From Pseudorhodobacter antarcticus (lineage in GTDB: Bacteria; Pseudomonadota; Alphaproteobacteria; Rhodobacterales; Rhodobacteraceae), in assembly GCA_945860375.1 (NCBI GenBank), contig CAMAQR010000008.1:1-64000 (forward strand): a stretch of 64,000 nt of DNA. Direction: 5' to 3'. The position numbers and the translations under genes are program-made. Below the pieces are notes generated by a model. That model had not been told where the DNA came from. It saw nothing but the letters and a program-made list of their open reading frames with translations, and ran no database searches. Shown here one piece after another: positions 1 to 8,530 of this stretch (position 1 is its first letter; every line of letters starts with the position of its first letter).

Positions 1-114
1 GAGAAGACCTTACCAGCCATCAGCTTCGAGGATTATGCCGACCCCTTTACACCGATCCCAAACAGAAACAACAACTTGCAGACCTACATCGGCATAATCC
101 GGACATCGGCATAA
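1..114 (+). other. Possible 3' end of a gene cut by the window edge
   Basis: The first plus-strand frame is open from base 1 to a TAA at 112-114 and would give a 37-residue C-terminal tail containing ISFEDYADPF. The stop lies inside a decamer repeat unit that recurs just downstream. I do not recognise the protein, and another plus-strand frame is open over the same stretch, so coding here is unproven. Because the stop falls in an inverted-repeat cluster that abuts a beheaded RTX gene, the terminal gene of a mobile element (a transposase or recombinase) is a reasonable guess, but that is inference. Confidence 0.3.
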
Positions 115-141
115 TGCGCCTTATGCCGACATCGGCATAAG
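31..141. repeat. Cluster of five TCGGCATAA(T) decamers in both orientations
   Basis: The decamer ATTATGCCGA or its reverse complement TCGGCATAAT occurs at 32-41 (inverted), 89-98, 106-115, 121-129 (inverted) and 132-140. The last two form a nearly perfect palindrome, TTATGCCGA-CA-TCGGCATAA. Such clustered, oppositely oriented short repeats are typical of transposase or recombinase binding sites at element ends. Directly downstream the sequence switches to RTX-type coding, which supports a junction between an element and older chromosomal sequence near position 141. The element family cannot be named from this fragment. Confidence 0.6.
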
Positions 142-157
142 AGTCACACACTACGGG

Positions 158-850
158 CAGGTTGAAAACCTGACCTATACCGGCACCGGTGCTTTCGTTG
201 GATCGGGCAACGCTTTGGCCAACGTGTTGACCGGCGCTGCGGGCGCCGACAAGTTGCAGGGCGGAGCGGGCCATGACCGGTTGCTTGGCAATGCCGGCAA
301 TGACGCCCTCTATGGCGAGGCTGGGAACGATGTGCTGATCGGTGGTGCGGGGGCCGACCGTCTGGACGGCGGGCTGGGCATTGACACCGCGTCTTATCAG
401 ACCGCCACGTTGCGGGTTGTCGCAGACATGGCAGCGCCAAACCTCGCTTCGGGCGATGCCAAGGGCGACGTGTTTCTTGGCATCGAAAACCTCGAAGGCT
501 CTGGCTTTGCGGACAGTCTGACCGGCAACACCTTGGCCAACAGCATTTTCGGCGGGGCTGGCGATGACCGCATCTGGGGTCATGGCGGGGCGGACAGCCT
601 TTTTGGTGGAGCCGGGGCGGATGTGTTCGCGTTCAAGAAGGCCAGCGGCAGTGACCGGGTAATGGATTTTCAAGACAACGTCGATACCGTGGCAGTGATC
701 GGCTTTGCAGGCGTCAACACCGCGACCAAGGCGCTTGGTTATGCGTTCCAGGTGGGCAACGACGTGGTGTTCAAATTTGGCGCCACCGACAGTCTGACCA
801 TTCAGAACATCACCAAAGCCGCTTTGCTGGATGATCTGGCCTTTATCTGA
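158..850 (+). CDS. RTX calcium-binding protein, 5'-truncated
   Basis: This is the C-terminal part of a haemolysin-type calcium-binding protein of the kind exported by type I secretion. From 158 the frame reads QVENLTYTGTG...GSGNALANVLTG, the usual linker before RTX nonapeptides. GGxGxD repeats follow (GGAGHD, GNAGND, GGAGAD), with a second block near GGAGDDRIWG, and the C-terminal segment ends in a short hydrophobic DDLAFI tail. The frame is open back to 98 but runs into the decamer repeats with no credible ATG or ribosome site. A caller would start at a TTG (215). RTX proteins are normally much longer, so this is most likely a remnant beheaded by an insertion. Confidence 0.75.
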   Translation, partial: QVENLTYTGTGAFVGSGNALANVLTGAAGADKLQGGAGHDRLLGNAGNDALYGEAGNDVLIGGAGADRLDGGLGIDTASYQTATLRVVADMAAPNLASGDAKGDVFLGIENLEGSGFADSLTGNTLANSIFGGAGDDRIWGHGGADSLFGGAGADVFAFKKASGSDRVMDFQDNVDTVAVIGFAGVNTATKALGYAFQVGNDVVFKFGATDSLTIQNITKAALLDDLAFI

Positions 851-858
851 GCTCATGT

Positions 859-891
859 GGGTTTTACAGCAAGGATCGCTGCAGAAAACCC
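859..891 (+). terminator. Hairpin after the RTX gene
   Basis: GGGTTTT...CAGC pairs imperfectly with GCTG...AAAACCC eight bases after the RTX stop codon. No run of T follows, so a Rho-independent terminator is only possible. Confidence 0.3.
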
Positions 892-1011
892 GTTCGTGAT
901 TTGCTTTGGGCCACCTTTCGGGCCGGGGCATAAACCGACGCCGCGTTTGAAATTCCTCTTGCATCGTGGCGGGTCAGCCACCACATCTGGCGCGAATTGC
1001 AGGAGTTTTCC

Positions 1012-2040
1012 ATGACACATCGCATCGCCATTCTGGGGGCTTCGGGCTACACGGGTGCCGAGTTGGTTCGGCTGATCGCCACCCATCCCGAGATGGAGAT
1101 TGTGGCCCTGTCGGCGGATCGCAAAGCGGGCATGGCGATGGCAGAAGTGTTCCCATTTCTGCGCCATCTGACTCTGCCACGGCTGCAAAAGATCGACGAG
1201 ATTGACTTTTCGCAGGTCGATCTGGCCTTTTGCGCGCTGCCCCATGCCACAACGCAAGTGGTGGTGTCCGCCCTGCCGCGCGATCTGAAGATCGTCGATC
1301 TGTCCGCCGATTTCCGTCTGCGCGATGTGGCGGACTATGAAAAGTGGTATGGCCAGCCCCACACCGCCCCCGATTTGCAGCGTGAAGCGGTTTACGGTTT
1401 GACCGAGTTTTACCGCGAGGACATCCGGGCGGCGCGTCTTGTTGCGGGTACGGGCTGCAACGCAGCCACTGGGCAATACGCCTTGCGTCCCCTGATTGCG
1501 GCTGGGGTGATTGATCTGGATACAATCCTGATCGACTTGAAGGCCGGGGTTTCGGGGGCAGGAAGGTCTTTGAAGGAAAACCTGCTGCATGCCGAACTGT
1601 CGGGCGGCACCCATACCTATTCCGCGGGCGGCAAACACCGTCACTTGGGCGAGTTTGACCAAGAATTTTCCAAAATCGCCGGGCGTCCGGTGCATGTGCA
1701 ATTCACACCGCATTTGCTGCCGATGAACCGGGGCATTCTGGAAACTGTCTATGTTCAGGGTGATCCCGCGACCGTGCATGCCACCTTGGCCGCCGCTTAT
1801 GCCAAGGAAGTGTTCATTCAGGTGCTACCCTTTGGCACACTCCCCTCGACACGCGACATCGCAGGGTCCAACTATTGTCACATCGGGGTGATCGGTGATC
1901 GCATTGCGGGGCGGGCTGTGGTGGTGGCGGTGCTGGACAACCTGACCAAGGGATCGTCTGGCCAAGCCATCCAGAACGCCAATCTGATGTTGGGGATAGA
2001 GGAAACGGCGGGGCTGATGCTGGCCCCGATGTTTCCATAA
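1012..2040 (+). CDS. argC: N-acetyl-gamma-glutamyl-phosphate reductase
   Basis: It reduces N-acetylglutamyl-5-phosphate to the semialdehyde with NADPH, the third step of arginine biosynthesis, in the cytoplasm. The protein has 342 residues, normal for the family. An N-terminal Rossmann motif [10 protein letters not shown] lies at about residues 10-19, and the catalytic cysteine is Cys149 in GTGCNAATG, the alphaproteobacterial form of the usual GCYPT-type site. ATG 1012 is chosen over the in-frame TTG at 997 because AGGAG at 1001-1005 sits 6 bases before it. ccmE follows after 9 bases, so the two are probably cotranscribed. Other arginine genes are not linked, apart from argS further downstream. 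Confidence 0.95.
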   Translation: MTHRIAILGASGYTGAELVRLIATHPEMEIVALSADRKAGMAMAEVFPFLRHLTLPRLQKIDEIDFSQVDLAFCALPHATTQVVVSALPRDLKIVDLSADFRLRDVADYEKWYGQPHTAPDLQREAVYGLTEFYREDIRAARLVAGTGCNAATGQYALRPLIAAGVIDLDTILIDLKAGVSGAGRSLKENLLHAELSGGTHTYSAGGKHRHLGEFDQEFSKIAGRPVHVQFTPHLLPMNRGILETVYVQGDPATVHATLAAAYAKEVFIQVLPFGTLPSTRDIAGSNYCHIGVIGDRIAGRAVVVAVLDNLTKGSSGQAIQNANLMLGIEETAGLMLAPMFP

Positions 2041-2049
2041 GAGGGCGAT

Positions 2050-2505
2050 ATGGCTGGTCTTAAAGGTCTGAAGAAAACGCGGCGCATTCAGGTGATCCTC
2101 TTGGCCTTTCTGGCCTTGGCGGTGTCAACAGCGCTGATTGGCTATGCGATGCAGGACGGCATCAACTTTTTCCGCTCGCCCAGCCAGGTGGTGTCAGAGC
2201 CGCCACAACCGGGCGAGGTGTTCCGCATCGGCGGGCTTGTCGAGACCGGAACCTTGGTGCGCGGGCAAAGCGAAGTGATCGCCTTTGCCGTGACCGACAC
2301 CAACAAAACGGTCCCTGTGCGCTTTGCCGGGGTGCTGCCCGATCTCTTCGCCGAAGGGGCCGGCATGGTGGCCACCGGGTCGATGGAGGGGGATACCTTT
2401 GTCGCCACCGAAATTCTGGCCAAACATGACGAAAGTTACATGCCCAAAGAGGTGGTGGACGCACTGAAGGCACAAGGGGTCTATCAGGAAGCAAAGTCGG
2501 AGTAA
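2050..2505 (+). CDS. ccmE: Cytochrome c maturation protein CcmE (heme chaperone)
   Basis: CcmE binds heme covalently in the periplasm and hands it to CcmF/CcmH for attachment to apocytochrome c. The protein has 151 residues: a short basic N-terminus, one membrane anchor at about residues 12-30, then an OB-fold beta-barrel domain. The heme-binding signature is visible as LAKHDESYMP, with His126 as the covalent ligand and Tyr130 as the axial ligand. The gene follows argC by 9 bases. The rest of the ccm system (ccmABCDFGH) is not in the window, as is common in Rhodobacteraceae, where these genes are scattered. Confidence 0.95.
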   Translation: MAGLKGLKKTRRIQVILLAFLALAVSTALIGYAMQDGINFFRSPSQVVSEPPQPGEVFRIGGLVETGTLVRGQSEVIAFAVTDTNKTVPVRFAGVLPDLFAEGAGMVATGSMEGDTFVATEILAKHDESYMPKEVVDALKAQGVYQEAKSE

Positions 2506-2639
2506 CTGAACGGCGGTTGGCTGCATCGTCCTTCGCGGGGTTTCCCACCCCCAAACCGTTGGTCTTTTGAACCAGCGACGAAACCAACAGCTTACCCGTA
2601 GGATATTTTTGCCAATCTGAAAGCAAATTTTAGTCCAAT

Positions 2640-2659
2640 TTGACAGATCGCGGCTGTCA
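2640..2659 (+). promoter_or_regulatory. TTGACA box overlapping an inverted repeat upstream of the lysis pair
   Basis: A consensus -35 hexamer TTGACA lies at 2640-2645. It overlaps a perfect inverted repeat TGACAG-N7-CTGTCA at 2641-2659, about 55 bases before the endolysin start. No good -10 element at 17 bases is seen (TCTTAA lies at 19). A dyad over a -35 box is a classical operator layout, but the binding protein is unknown. Confidence 0.35.
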
Positions 2660-2713
2660 GCCTGTCTTAACTTTACCGCCGCATCCTGCATCCCGATCGC
2701 TTTGGGGGATGCC

Positions 2714-3337
2714 ATGAAGTCAGTCCGTGATCTTGCCACCGAAATCGTCGCCCGCGAGGGTGGCTTTGTGAATGACCCCGATGATCCGGGCGGGGCCACC
2801 AATCATGGCGTCACTTTGGGCACGTTGCGGCGGTTGGGGATTGATCTGACCGGCGAGGGGCGGATTGATGCGGATGATGTCCGACGGGTGACAGCGGCCC
2901 AAGCCGTTGATATCTATGTCGATCACTATTTCACCCGCCCCGGATTGGCGGCCCTGCCCGAGGTGGTGCAGGCGTCGGTGTTTGACATGTATGTCAACGC
3001 AGGCGGCAATGCGGTGAAGGTGCTGCAGCGGTTGTTGGGGGAAATGGGCTATCCTTGCGATGCCGATGGGCAGGTCGGGCCACAAACCCTGCGGGCGGCG
3101 CAAATGGCGTTTGAGGCGGCCCCCAGCCATCTGGCCGACGCTTATGGCATTGCGCGGCGCAATTATTACTACGCTTTGGCCGATGCCCGCCCGGCCAGCC
3201 GCAAATTTGCCCGTAAACGCGATGGCGGCAAGGGGGGCTGGATCACCCGCGCCGAAGAGTTCATCGCGCCCCGCTATCACTTGACCGACGCCCAACACCG
3301 CGCACGGGTGTCAAATTGGGGAGGGACGGGGGCATGA
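2714..3337 (+). CDS. GH108-type N-acetylmuramidase (GTA/phage-type endolysin)
   Basis: This predicted peptidoglycan muramidase (glycoside hydrolase family 108, formerly DUF847) has 207 residues. The N-terminal catalytic domain carries the family signature with Glu15 in REGGFVND, followed by DPGGATNHGVT. The C-terminal half (about 95-165) resembles the PG_binding_3 domain (CDADGQVGPQTL). No signal peptide is seen, so export would need a holin, and the next gene, overlapping by 4 bases, encodes one. ATG 2714 is preferred over TTG 2702 because a G-rich Shine-Dalgarno lies 5 bases upstream. In Rhodobacter capsulatus a comparable endolysin-holin pair, placed away from the main GTA cluster, releases gene transfer agent particles. 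The same role here is inference. Confidence 0.85.
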   Translation: MKSVRDLATEIVAREGGFVNDPDDPGGATNHGVTLGTLRRLGIDLTGEGRIDADDVRRVTAAQAVDIYVDHYFTRPGLAALPEVVQASVFDMYVNAGGNAVKVLQRLLGEMGYPCDADGQVGPQTLRAAQMAFEAAPSHLADAYGIARRNYYYALADARPASRKFARKRDGGKGGWITRAEEFIAPRYHLTDAQHRARVSNWGGTGA

Positions 3338-3819
3338 TCGGCAAGCTGGTGGGCGGACCTGCTGCCGTTTCGGCGCTTGGTGATGCGGCGCGCGGGGTAG
3401 CCGAGGTGTTCGTGCCCTCTGCCACCAGGCGGATGGAGCTGTCGGCCAAGGCGCAAAGCGATGCATTGGCCGAATTCGGGGCCGAATTCGGCAATCCGCC
3501 GATGGGTTGGTTTGATCGCTTTATCAACGGCTTGAACCGTTTACCCCGGCCCTTGCTGGCCTTTGGCACCATTGGCCTTTTTGTCTATGCCATGACCGAC
3601 CCGCAGGCTTTTGCCTTGCGCATGGTGGGGTTGAACGCGGTGCCAGAGCCGTTGTGGTGGTTGCTGGGCGCGGTGGTGGCGTTTTACTTTGGGGCGCGCG
3701 AAACCCACTATTTTCGCAACCGACCGGTGATCCTGCCGCCTGCCCTCGCCCCCGTGCCTTTGCCCGAGGACAATCCCGCCTTGACCGACTGGCGGGCGGG
3801 GCAAAACGCGGGCGCTTAA
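3334..3819 (+). CDS. Holin family protein (GTA 3TM-type)
   Basis: The 161-residue membrane protein starts at an ATG overlapping the endolysin stop (ATGA). Two clear hydrophobic segments occupy about residues 73-88 and 106-120, and the second is followed by GARETHYFR, as in the GTA/phage 'holin of 3TMs' family. The amphipathic N-terminal 50 residues may provide the third segment. Its expected role is to make the inner membrane permeable so that the adjacent signal-less muramidase reaches the wall. The tight overlap indicates a two-gene lysis cassette. No GTA structural gene is nearby, so cassette function rests on family knowledge and on the pairing. Confidence 0.8.
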   Translation: MIGKLVGGPAAVSALGDAARGVAEVFVPSATRRMELSAKAQSDALAEFGAEFGNPPMGWFDRFINGLNRLPRPLLAFGTIGLFVYAMTDPQAFALRMVGLNAVPEPLWWLLGAVVAFYFGARETHYFRNRPVILPPALAPVPLPEDNPALTDWRAGQNAGA

Positions 3820-3886
3820 ACGGGCGCTCCTTGACCTGTCGCGGCCGCTCTGGCATTCCCAAGCCGGTAAGACAGGAAGTGATCAA

Positions 3887-5632
3887 ATGAACCTCTTCGC
3901 CGAAATCCGCAATCTTGTGGTGGACAGCCTGACCGCTTTGGCCCGTGAGGGCGTGCTGCCGGAAGGTCTGGATCACGCCCAAATCGCCGTGGAACCGCCG
4001 CGCGATGCCGCGCATGGCGATATGGCGACCAATGCTGCGATGGTGCTGGCGAAACCTGCGGGCCTGCAACCGCGCGTGATTGCCGAGGCTTTGGCCGCCC
4101 GTCTGGCGTTGGACCCGCGGATTGCGGCAGCCGAAGTGGCGGGGCCGGGGTTTTTGAACCTGCGGCTGTCGGTGGCGATGTGGCAGGGGCTGGTCAGGGC
4201 GGTGCTGTCGCAGGGGGTAGAGTTTGGGCGTTCCACAATGGGCGCGGGCCGCAAGGTCAACGTCGAGTTTGTGTCTGCCAACCCCACCGGGCCGATGCAT
4301 GTGGGCCATGTGCGCGGCGCTGTGGTCGGTGATGCGCTGTCGCGGTTGCTGGCCTTTGCCGGTTGGAACGTGACCCGCGAATATTACATCAATGACGCCG
4401 GATCGCAGGTCGATGTGCTGGCACGCTCGGCCTATGAGCGTTACCGCGAAGCGCATGGCCTGTCGCCGGAAATCCGCGAAGGCCTGTACCCCGGCGATTA
4501 TCTGATCCCGGTGGGTGAGGCGATGAAGGCCAAATGGGGCGACGATCTGCTGGACAAGGCCGAGCAATACTGGCTGGCCGACGTCCGCGAATTTGCCACC
4601 GAAATGATGATGCAGATGATCCGCGATGATCTGGAGCAGCTGGGCGTCAAGATGGACGTCTACTCTTCGGAAAAGGCGCTTTATGGCACCGGCCAGATTG
4701 AGGCTGCGATCCAGACCCTGCGCGACATGGACCTGATCTACGAGGGCACCTTGGAGCCGCCGAAAGGCAAGACGCTGGAAGATTGGGAGCCGCGCGTGCA
4801 GACCCTGTTCCGCAGCACGACGCATGGCGATGATGTGGATCGTCCGGTGATGAAATCAGATGGCTCCTGGACCTATTTCGCGCCCGATATTGCCTATCAT
4901 TACAACAAGGTACAGCGCGGCTTTGATGAGTTGATCGACATTTTCGGTGCCGATCACGGCGGTTATGTCAAGCGCATGAAGGCGGCGGTTTCGGCGCTGT
5001 CCGGGGGCCGGGTGCCGCTGGATATCAAGCTGGTGCAACTGGTCAAACTTTACAAGAACGGCGAGCCGTTCAAGATGTCCAAACGCGCAGGCACCTTTGT
5101 GACCCTGCGCGATGTGGTCGAACAGGCGGGCGCCGATGTGACGCGGTTCATGATGCTGACCCGCAAGAACGATGTGACGCTGGATTTTGATTTTGCAAAG
5201 GTGCTGGAACAGTCGAAAGACAACCCGGTGTTCTACGTGCAATACGCCAATGCCCGCATCAACTCGGTGATGCGCAAGGCCACCGAGGCTGGTGTGGATT
5301 GCAGCGACACCGCCCTTGCGGGTGCCGATCTGTCGATCTTGTCGCATCCGGCCGAAATTGAAATGGCCAAGAAGCTGGCTGAATGGCCGCGTCTTGTGGA
5401 AATCGCCGCCAAAAGCAATGAACCGCACCGGGTGGCGTTTTACCTGTACGAATTGGCGTCAGAATTCCACGGCTTGTGGAACAAGGGCAACGACGACACC
5501 ACGCTTCGTTTCGTGCAAGAGGGCAATGCAGCAACATCTGCGGCAAAAATTGCGCTGGCGCGGGCCACGGGCGTTGTGATTTCATCGGGCTTGGCTATCC
5601 TTGGGGTCACACCTGTGGAGGAAATGCGTTAA
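3887..5632 (+). CDS. argS: Arginine--tRNA ligase
   Basis: This class I aminoacyl-tRNA synthetase charges tRNA-Arg in the cytoplasm. The 581 residues match the family length. The N-terminal additional domain is followed by the HIGH motif as HVGH (138-141, in [10 protein letters not shown]), a KMSKS equivalent KMSKR (396-400), and a C-terminal anticodon-binding domain. The gene lies 67 bases after the holin and heads a run in which argS, a SPOR-domain gene, nagZ, scpA and scpB follow closely, an order common in Rhodobacteraceae. Confidence 0.97.
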   Translation: MNLFAEIRNLVVDSLTALAREGVLPEGLDHAQIAVEPPRDAAHGDMATNAAMVLAKPAGLQPRVIAEALAARLALDPRIAAAEVAGPGFLNLRLSVAMWQGLVRAVLSQGVEFGRSTMGAGRKVNVEFVSANPTGPMHVGHVRGAVVGDALSRLLAFAGWNVTREYYINDAGSQVDVLARSAYERYREAHGLSPEIREGLYPGDYLIPVGEAMKAKWGDDLLDKAEQYWLADVREFATEMMMQMIRDDLEQLGVKMDVYSSEKALYGTGQIEAAIQTLRDMDLIYEGTLEPPKGKTLEDWEPRVQTLFRSTTHGDDVDRPVMKSDGSWTYFAPDIAYHYNKVQRGFDELIDIFGADHGGYVKRMKAAVSALSGGRVPLDIKLVQLVKLYKNGEPFKMSKRAGTFVTLRDVVEQAGADVTRFMMLTRKNDVTLDFDFAKVLEQSKDNPVFYVQYANARINSVMRKATEAGVDCSDTALAGADLSILSHPAEIEMAKKLAEWPRLVEIAAKSNEPHRVAFYLYELASEFHGLWNKGNDDTTLRFVQEGNAATSAAKIALARATGVVISSGLAILGVTPVEEMR

Positions 5633-5704
5633 GCATCCGTGCAGGCATGGCAGGCAAACAACAAGCGGGGGCGGCATGTATCGCCCAAACGCACGAGGCA
5701 AAAC

Positions 5705-6721
5705 ATGGCGAACGCGGAATTCGATGATTTCGAAGGCGATTACGTTGCTCATTCGGGGCAGGGCGGTCGTTTGGTCAATATGGCGGGGGCGGTGTGTTCT
5801 ATCGCCCTGATTGTCGGTCTGGCAGTGTGGGGCTATAAACTGGCGGTGCGCGATGTGTCGGGCATCCCGGTGGTGCGCGCCTTGGAGGGGCCTTTGCGGA
5901 TGTCTCCCGACAATCCGGGTGGGGCGGTGACGATGCATCAGGGCCTGTCGGTGAACGCCGTTGCAGCCTCTGGCATCGCGATGCCCTTGCCGGAAAGCCT
6001 GACGCTGGCACCCAAAAGCACCGAACTGATGGCCGAGGACGAGGCGGGTCTGCCCGTGCTGGTGGCTTTGCCGGAAACCGGGGCCGAGGTCTTGGCCGAA
6101 ATCACATTGGCCAGTGTCGATCTGTCCGCCGGCGACCTGCCAGCCATTGACACTCCGGTTGAGATTGCTGCCCAACCCGTCGAGGTTTTGCCCGCCACAC
6201 AGGAAGACGCCGTTGCCGCCGCTTTGGCGATGGCCCTGTCGGATGGCGGCGAGCCGTTCACGGCGCTGGATGACGCCCCCGGCGTGGAACTGACCGCGCT
6301 GGATCTGGTCCCGGTGGCTTTGGTGACGTCTTTGCGCCCCAAAGCCCGTCCCACTGCAGATGCGGTGGCCGAAGTGCCGGACGTGGCGGCCGAAGTGCCG
6401 GACATGTCGGCCGAAGTGCAGAACGCAGTGGCTGTTGCTCCGGTGGAAATGGATGCGGCGTCCATCGTTGCGGGCACCCGTCTCGTGCAGCTTGGGGCCT
6501 TTGACGACGAGGTTGCCGCGCGCGGTGAGTGGGCAAAACTGCAAGGCCGGTTCGCCGAACTGATCGCAGGCAAAGCCATGGTCGTGCAGGCCGCCCAAAG
6601 CGGTGGCCGCACTTTCTTCCGCTTGCGGGCCCATGGCTTTGAGGGCGAGGATGAGGCCCGCCGTTTCTGTGCCGCCCTGCTGGCCGAGAATGCGTCCTGC
6701 ATCCCGGTGTCGCAACGATGA
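5705..6721 (+). CDS. SPOR domain-containing cell-envelope protein
   Basis: A 338-residue bitopic membrane protein with a short cytoplasmic N-terminus, a membrane segment at about residues 27-45, a long low-complexity Ala/Val/Glu/Pro linker, and a C-terminal SPOR domain (about 255-338, from RLVQLGAFDDE). SPOR domains bind peptidoglycan stripped of stem peptides at division septa, so a division or septal wall role is likely. ATG 5705 has GAGG 7 bases upstream; an in-frame extension to 5639 is less plausible. The linker contains three DNA-level repeats (see 6361-6423). The stop overlaps the nagZ ATG, which suggests translational coupling with a muropeptide-recycling enzyme. Confidence 0.85.
   Translation: MANAEFDDFEGDYVAHSGQGGRLVNMAGAVCSIALIVGLAVWGYKLAVRDVSGIPVVRALEGPLRMSPDNPGGAVTMHQGLSVNAVAASGIAMPLPESLTLAPKSTELMAEDEAGLPVLVALPETGAEVLAEITLASVDLSAGDLPAIDTPVEIAAQPVEVLPATQEDAVAAALAMALSDGGEPFTALDDAPGVELTALDLVPVALVTSLRPKARPTADAVAEVPDVAAEVPDMSAEVQNAVAVAPVEMDAASIVAGTRLVQLGAFDDEVAARGEWAKLQGRFAELIAGKAMVVQAAQSGGRTFFRLRAHGFEGEDEARRFCAALLAENASCIPVSQR
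6361..6423 (+). repeat. Three imperfect tandem repeats in the SPOR-protein linker
   Basis: Units built around GGCCGAAGTGCCGGAC recur three times and encode AEVPDV / AEVPDM / AEVQNA. They lie in the periplasmic linker, where length changes should be tolerated. Copy number may vary between strains. Confidence 0.6.
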
Positions 6722-7740
6722 TCCAGACGGGGATGATCGGCAAAGGGGCCGCGATTTTCGGTTGTGAAGGCCCAATTCTGGGGGCCGCCGAGCGTGACTT
6801 CTTTCGTGATTACAACCCCTTCGGTTTCATCATCTTTGCCCGCAATGTTGAAACCCCCGACCAGTTGCGCCGCCTGACATCGGACCTGCGCGCCGCTGTG
6901 GGCCGTGATGCCCCGATCCTGATTGATCAAGAGGGCGGCCGCGTGCAGCGGATGCGTGCCCCCCATTGGCGCGAATGGCTGCCAGCCTTGGACACGGTGG
7001 AACGGGCCGGGGCCAAGGCTGCGCGCGCAATGGCTTTGCGGTCGATGGTCATCGCGACGGAACTGCGCGCCGTTGGCATTGACGCCAACTGCGCCCCTGT
7101 GGCCGATATTTGCGGGGCTTTGACGCATCCCTTTCTGCGCAACCGCTGTTATGGGCAAGATGTCGAAACCGTCACCGCCATCGCCCGCGCGGTGGCTGAT
7201 GCGCATCTGAAGATGGGGGTTTTGCCAGTGGTCAAACACCTGCCGGGCCATGGCCGCGCCCAGACTGACAGCCACAAGGATTTGCCGACCGTCAGGGAAA
7301 GCCGCGCCGCATTGACCGCCCAAGACTTCGCCCCCTTTCGCGCCCTGAACGATCTGCCGATGGCGATGACCGCCCATATCGTGTTTTCCGCCTATGATGA
7401 TCTGCCCGCCACCCAATCGCCGACCATGATCAGGATCATCCGCGAAGAGATTGGTTTCAAAGGGCTTTTGCTGACTGACGATCTGAACATGCAGGCGTTG
7501 TCGGGCACTCTGGCCGAGAGGGCCGCGCGGTCTGTTGCGGCGGGCTGCGACATTGCCCTGCATTGCAAAGGCGATCTGGTCGAGATGCAGGCGGTTGCCA
7601 CAGCGGCGGGCGATATGACCATCGCCGCCCGTACGCGGGCGCAAACCGCCCTCGCCCTGCGCCACAGGCCCGATGTCCTTGGCATCGCAGCAGCGGAGGC
7701 CGAATTTATGGCACTTCTGGGCGAAGATGCAGATGGCTGA
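6718..7740 (+). CDS. nagZ: Beta-N-acetylhexosaminidase (GH3)
   Basis: This cytoplasmic GH3 enzyme removes terminal GlcNAc from GlcNAc-1,6-anhydroMurNAc peptides during peptidoglycan recycling. The 340 residues match NagZ. Visible features are a TIM-barrel start with FIIFARN, the DQEGGRVQR segment, the hallmark KHLPGHG at 173-179 in which the loop His assists catalysis, and TDDLNM, which holds the likely nucleophilic Asp. The start overlaps the preceding stop by 4 bases and the stop overlaps the scpA start by a few bases, so envelope recycling and chromosome-segregation genes share one transcript. Confidence 0.95.
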   Translation: MIQTGMIGKGAAIFGCEGPILGAAERDFFRDYNPFGFIIFARNVETPDQLRRLTSDLRAAVGRDAPILIDQEGGRVQRMRAPHWREWLPALDTVERAGAKAARAMALRSMVIATELRAVGIDANCAPVADICGALTHPFLRNRCYGQDVETVTAIARAVADAHLKMGVLPVVKHLPGHGRAQTDSHKDLPTVRESRAALTAQDFAPFRALNDLPMAMTAHIVFSAYDDLPATQSPTMIRIIREEIGFKGLLLTDDLNMQALSGTLAERAARSVAAGCDIALHCKGDLVEMQAVATAAGDMTIAARTRAQTALALRHRPDVLGIAAAEAEFMALLGEDADG

Positions 7741-8530
7741 CAGCGACATCGACAATTGGGGCATCCTGAACCGCTCTGTGGCCGAGCGGGTGGAGGACGA
7801 GTCGTTGATCGTCGATGTCGATGGCTTTGAAGGCCCTCTGGACCTGTTGCTGACGCTGTCGCGCACGCAAAAGGTTGATCTGCGTCGCATTTCCGTGCTG
7901 CAACTGGCGGAACAATACCTGATCTTTGTCGAACGCGCCCGCGCCTTGCGGATTGAACTTGCCGCCGATTATCTGGTGATGGCGGCTTGGCTGGCCTTCT
8001 TGAAATCGCGTCTGCTGCTGCCGCCCGAACCGGGGGAGGACGGACCGTCCGCCGAGGATCTGGCGGCACATCTGGCCTTTCAGTTGGAGCGGCTGCAAGC
8101 CATGCGCGAGGCTGCCGCACGGCTGATGGGCCGCGATCAGCTGGGGCGTGATTTCTTTTCGCGCGGCTTGCCCGAAGATGTGACCAAGCGCATCAAGATC
8201 ACTTATGCCTCGACCCTTCTGGACCTGATGCGCGCCTATGCCCGCATCCGCACCAAAGACGAATTCCGCCCCTATGCCTTTGATCGGCAAAACGTTTACA
8301 CGATGGAGCAGGCGCTGGACCGGATGCGCGGGCTGCTCGGCTATGTCGGTGAATGGTCTGATCTGAACAGCTTTTTGCCCGAAGGCTGGGACGTCAGCCC
8401 CGCCCGTCGTCGTTCAGCCACCGCCGCACATTTCGCCGCCGTTTTGGAATTGGCCAAGCGCGGCCAGGTACACATCCGGCAGGGCGAGATGTTCGCGCCG
8501 CTGATGATCCGCAGGACCGACCCGCCATGA
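7733..8530 (+). CDS. scpA: Segregation and condensation protein A
   Basis: ScpA is the kleisin subunit of the bacterial SMC condensin, bridging the SMC head domains for chromosome organisation and segregation. The protein has 265 residues. The N-terminal kleisin signature FEGPLDLLLTLSRTQKVDL is clear, followed by a helical region and a C-terminal winged-helix segment. ATG 7733 (MADSDID) is used; an ATG two codons upstream (7727) is an alternative. It overlaps the nagZ stop and is followed by scpB with an ATGA overlap. smc itself is not in the window. Confidence 0.95.
   Translation: MADSDIDNWGILNRSVAERVEDESLIVDVDGFEGPLDLLLTLSRTQKVDLRRISVLQLAEQYLIFVERARALRIELAADYLVMAAWLAFLKSRLLLPPEPGEDGPSAEDLAAHLAFQLERLQAMREAAARLMGRDQLGRDFFSRGLPEDVTKRIKITYASTLLDLMRAYARIRTKDEFRPYAFDRQNVYTMEQALDRMRGLLGYVGEWSDLNSFLPEGWDVSPARRRSATAAHFAAVLELAKRGQVHIRQGEMFAPLMIRRTDPP

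Noticed and set aside
2506..2713. CtrA-type site (TTAA-N7-TTAA) upstream of the lysis cassette
   Set aside because: Only a single TTAA at 2667-2670 is present; the second half-site at the required spacing is missing.
5938..7890. 650-residue minus-strand frame
   Set aside because: It is antisense to the SPOR gene and nagZ, both well supported by motifs and overlaps. The frame stays open because of high GC.
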